A DNA stretch of 64,000 nucleotides, from NCBI RefSeq assembly GCF_014930455.1, contig NZ_JAAIYO010000004.1:248001-312000 (forward strand), read 5' to 3'. The notes beneath the pieces are model-generated. The model had not been told where the DNA came from, ran no database searches, and saw nothing but the letters and a program-made list of their open reading frames with translations. Numbering within the stretch: position 1 is the stretch's first letter; every line of letters starts with the position of its first letter. Below are positions 62,241 to 64,000 of the stretch, piece after piece. The position numbers and the translations under genes were made by a program. The DNA comes from Corallococcus soli. Its GTDB lineage: Bacteria > Myxococcota > Myxococcia > Myxococcales > Myxococcaceae.

Positions 62241-64000
62241 AGCGCTTCCTCCAACTGCCAGCCGCCCCGGTTCCACTCGCGAGGGGCGGTGTCCTCCGGC
62301 GCGTGGCCGAAGACGAAGAAGCGCGCCCACATGGGCTCGTTGCCCAGGGCCTGGATGCGGACGGTGTGCAGGCCCGGCGCGATGTCCTCGCCCAGCGTCA
62401 CCGGCACGGTGCGCGCGTACCACTTCACGCCCGGACGGCCCGCCGGCATGGCCGGATCGCGCTCGGAGGCGGGCAGCGCCACCGTGCGCTCGGCGCGGGT
62501 GACGTGCGGCACCAGCACGCTGGCGCGGCGCACCGGGTTGCCCCCATCCACGGAGATGGAGAGGCGCGGCCCGGTGGAGGCCTCCGCCACCGGCGTGTAG
62601 ACGACGACGTTGAGCGTGACGGCGCCAGGGCCCGTCTTGCGCACCGGCACGCGCAGCCCGCCCGCGCCCACCGGATACACCGACCGCGAGCGCAGGCCAC
62701 TGCCCGCCGCGGGCGGCCGGTTGAGCATCGCCGTCAGGCCGGGCGCTGACGAGCGCAGCAGCACCTCATGCTCGCCGGGCGGCAGGGGCGGCAGCAGCTC
62801 CCGCGCGCGGGTGGAGCGCACCGTGAAGCGGTGCAGGGGTTCGCCGTCGAGCAGCACCTCCACCTCATTGCCCAGCGCCGTCGCGTCCTTCAGCGACAGG
62901 CGCACCTCCGGGCGGGTGGGCGTGCGCGCGTCGAACTGCGCCCGCACCGCGCGGCCCGGCTCCAGGAAGGTGGACAGCGCGCGCACCACGTCCACGCTGT
63001 CCGACGGCGCGGACTCGAGCACCTCCACCACGGAGGGCGTCCCATACGGGCGCACCACCACCGCGTCACCCGAGGGCGCCACGGCTTCGTTCTCCGGGCC
63101 CAGGGGCTCCAGGCGCACCTGGCTGAGCAGCTCCATGCGCGCGCCGCCCTGCATCAGCGCCGTCAGGTTGGCGGGCCGCATGGGGTGCCACGCGCGTTGA
63201 TCCACGGGGGCGTTGCGCCAGCGCACGCCGGTGAGCGCGGCCTCCGTGTACGGCGCCGTGGGCGCGAGCGGCTGTCCACCGGGCAGGAAGCTGTAGAGCT
63301 GCACGATGGTGGAGCGCGGCGCCTGCACGCGCAGCTTGCGCGCACCCGGCGGCAGGAAGAGCCGCGCGCTCGCCACCTGCGACACCCAGGCGGGCAGGTC
63401 CGTCACTTCTCCGGAGCCCGCGGAGCCCGCGGAGCCCGCGTCCGAAGTCACCGCCGCCACGGGCATGCACGGCAGCGCGCCGCCGGGCAGTGACACCAGG
63501 TCCGCGCCCTCGAACGGCGCGGGCTCCGTGGTGGCGTCCAGCGCGGCCTGCCCCAGCGGCCGGCCCTGCGCATCCAGCACGGTGAGGCTCAGGTGCAGCG
63601 GCTCCCGCGACGGCGCGCGGTCCAGCGAGCGCGCGTCGATGCGCACCAGCCGCCCGGCCGCGTCCATCCGCGGGTCCAGCTCCAGCTCCAGTTCCGGGCA
63701 CGCGGGGCCGGTGGCGAACGCCTCCGTGCGGCGCGTGTCCGGCAGGAAGGCGACGCGTCCGTCCGCGGCGGCGCCCGGCGCGGGACGCGGCCCGGCGGGC
63801 ATCAGCCACGACTCGAAGGGCCCCTCCACCGTGTAGCGCAGGTCCTGCTGGCCCTCGTTGCGCACCGTCACGGTGTGCACCCCTGGGGGCAATTCCAGCG
63901 GATGCGACATGGGCGAGCCCGCCACGGGGCCCGGCAATTCGAGCGTGTTGACGACGCCGTCCTGCGACAGCGTCCGCACCGTCACCGGGCCATGCGCCTG
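62237..64000 (-). CDS. Large beta-rich envelope protein, N terminus beyond window
   Basis: 588 residues are visible; the frame is open to the right edge (Q-A-H-G-P before the first GTG), so the true start and any signal peptide lie outside. The visible part is a chain of beta-sandwich-like segments: LELPPGVHTVTVRNEGQQDLRY, LFLPPGARKLRVQAPRSTIVQLYSFL, LPPLPPGEHEVLLRSSAPGLTAM, APGLHTVRIQALGNEPMWARFFVFG. Repeated PPG.H...V turns suggest several similar domains, much as in the N-terminal part of the 1667-residue neighbour. Function unknown; likely periplasmic or outer-membrane part of the same system. The stop overlaps the hydrolase gene by 4 bases. Confidence 0.75.
   Translation of the reverse strand, partial: QAHGPVTVRTLSQDGVVNTLELPGPVAGSPMSHPLELPPGVHTVTVRNEGQQDLRYTVEGPFESWLMPAGPRPAPGAAADGRVAFLPDTRRTEAFATGPACPELELELDPRMDAAGRLVRIDARSLDRAPSREPLHLSLTVLDAQGRPLGQAALDATTEPAPFEGADLVSLPGGALPCMPVAAVTSDAGSAGSAGSGEVTDLPAWVSQVASARLFLPPGARKLRVQAPRSTIVQLYSFLPGGQPLAPTAPYTEAALTGVRWRNAPVDQRAWHPMRPANLTALMQGGARMELLSQVRLEPLGPENEAVAPSGDAVVVRPYGTPSVVEVLESAPSDSVDVVRALSTFLEPGRAVRAQFDARTPTRPEVRLSLKDATALGNEVEVLLDGEPLHRFTVRSTRARELLPPLPPGEHEVLLRSSAPGLTAMLNRPPAAGSGLRSRSVYPVGAGGLRVPVRKTGPGAVTLNVVVYTPVAEASTGPRLSISVDGGNPVRRASVLVPHVTRAERTVALPASERDPAMPAGRPGVKWYARTVPVTLGEDIAPGLHTVRIQALGNEPMWARFFVFGHAPEDTAPREWNRGGWQLEEAL
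63413..63439 (-). repeat. 9-bp tandem repeat, three copies
   Basis: GGAGCCCGC is repeated at 63413, 63422 and 63431 without change and encodes an Ala-Gly-Ser spacer within the beta-rich protein. Slippage-prone. Confidence 0.8.

Overview
The window is about 70 % G+C with strong third-position GC bias and densely packed genes. It looks like chromosomal DNA of a myxobacterium, most likely Myxococcaceae (Myxococcus/Corallococcus-like). The evidence is a Myxococcales-type DUF2378 (TIGR02265) protein, a PilZ-Hsp70 giant protein, many exported barrel and lipoproteins, and very long proline/alanine-rich linkers. I see no rRNA, tRNA, CRISPR array, IS element, phage gene or replication origin. Both edges cut a gene (bases 2-1111 and 62237-64000).

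Layout. 1-7.9 kb: the 3' end of a lamin-tail-domain surface protein, a tandem FMN split-barrel protein, an M3 oligopeptidase, glycogen phosphorylase (minus strand) and a DUF2378 protein. 7.9-14 kb: a minus-strand operon prkA - DUF444 - spoVR - M23 peptidase, the widespread PrkA/YeaH/YcgB stress and development module with an added cell-wall hydrolase. 14.5-19 kb: a GT39-type membrane glycosyltransferase, ruvX, and a two-gene unit encoding a protein with HrpF/NolX-like calcium-loop repeats followed by an LcrH/SycD-like TPR protein. 19-24 kb (minus): two overlapping ArsA-family ATPases, a TPR lipoprotein and a Ste24-type M48 protease. 24-26 kb: a small phasin-like coiled-coil protein, a ParA ATPase and a divergent PhaR-type regulator. 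26-31 kb: an MJ0042 zinc-ribbon/DUF3426 membrane protein with a helical-repeat partner, tatA, a GDPD phosphodiesterase and a barrel protein. 31-37.5 kb: a large multidomain S41 protease, an EI24/CysZ-like membrane protein, glutamate-cysteine ligase and a small barrel protein.

37.6-47 kb (minus): alaS, a lipoprotein and a 2002-residue protein, joined by 4-base overlaps. The giant has an N-terminal PilZ domain, about 1,360 residues of disordered repeat-bearing linker, and a lid-less Hsp70 at the C terminus. 47.4-49.6 kb (plus): two small coupled unknown genes, a split YeeE/YedE (PmpA/PmpB-like) sulfur-compound transporter pair, and a DUF4288 protein.

49.7-64 kb (minus): a tightly packed six-gene unit, cut at the right edge, and the best candidate for an undescribed system. 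It encodes a large exported beta-rich protein (partial), an exported metal-hydrolase-like protein, a 1667-residue exported protein with a predicted C-terminal outer-membrane barrel, a 1547-residue HEAT-like/PgsB (poly-gamma-glutamate synthase-like Mur-ligase fold) fusion, a BioF2/FemAB-like GNAT protein and a left-handed beta-helix acetyltransferase. I infer a poly-amino-acid surface polymer pathway with outer-membrane export. No CapC or CapA homologue is visible in the window.

Starts were chosen from ribosome binding sites, overlaps and domain borders; where these conflict it is stated. All family assignments are from recognition of sequence motifs, not database searches.
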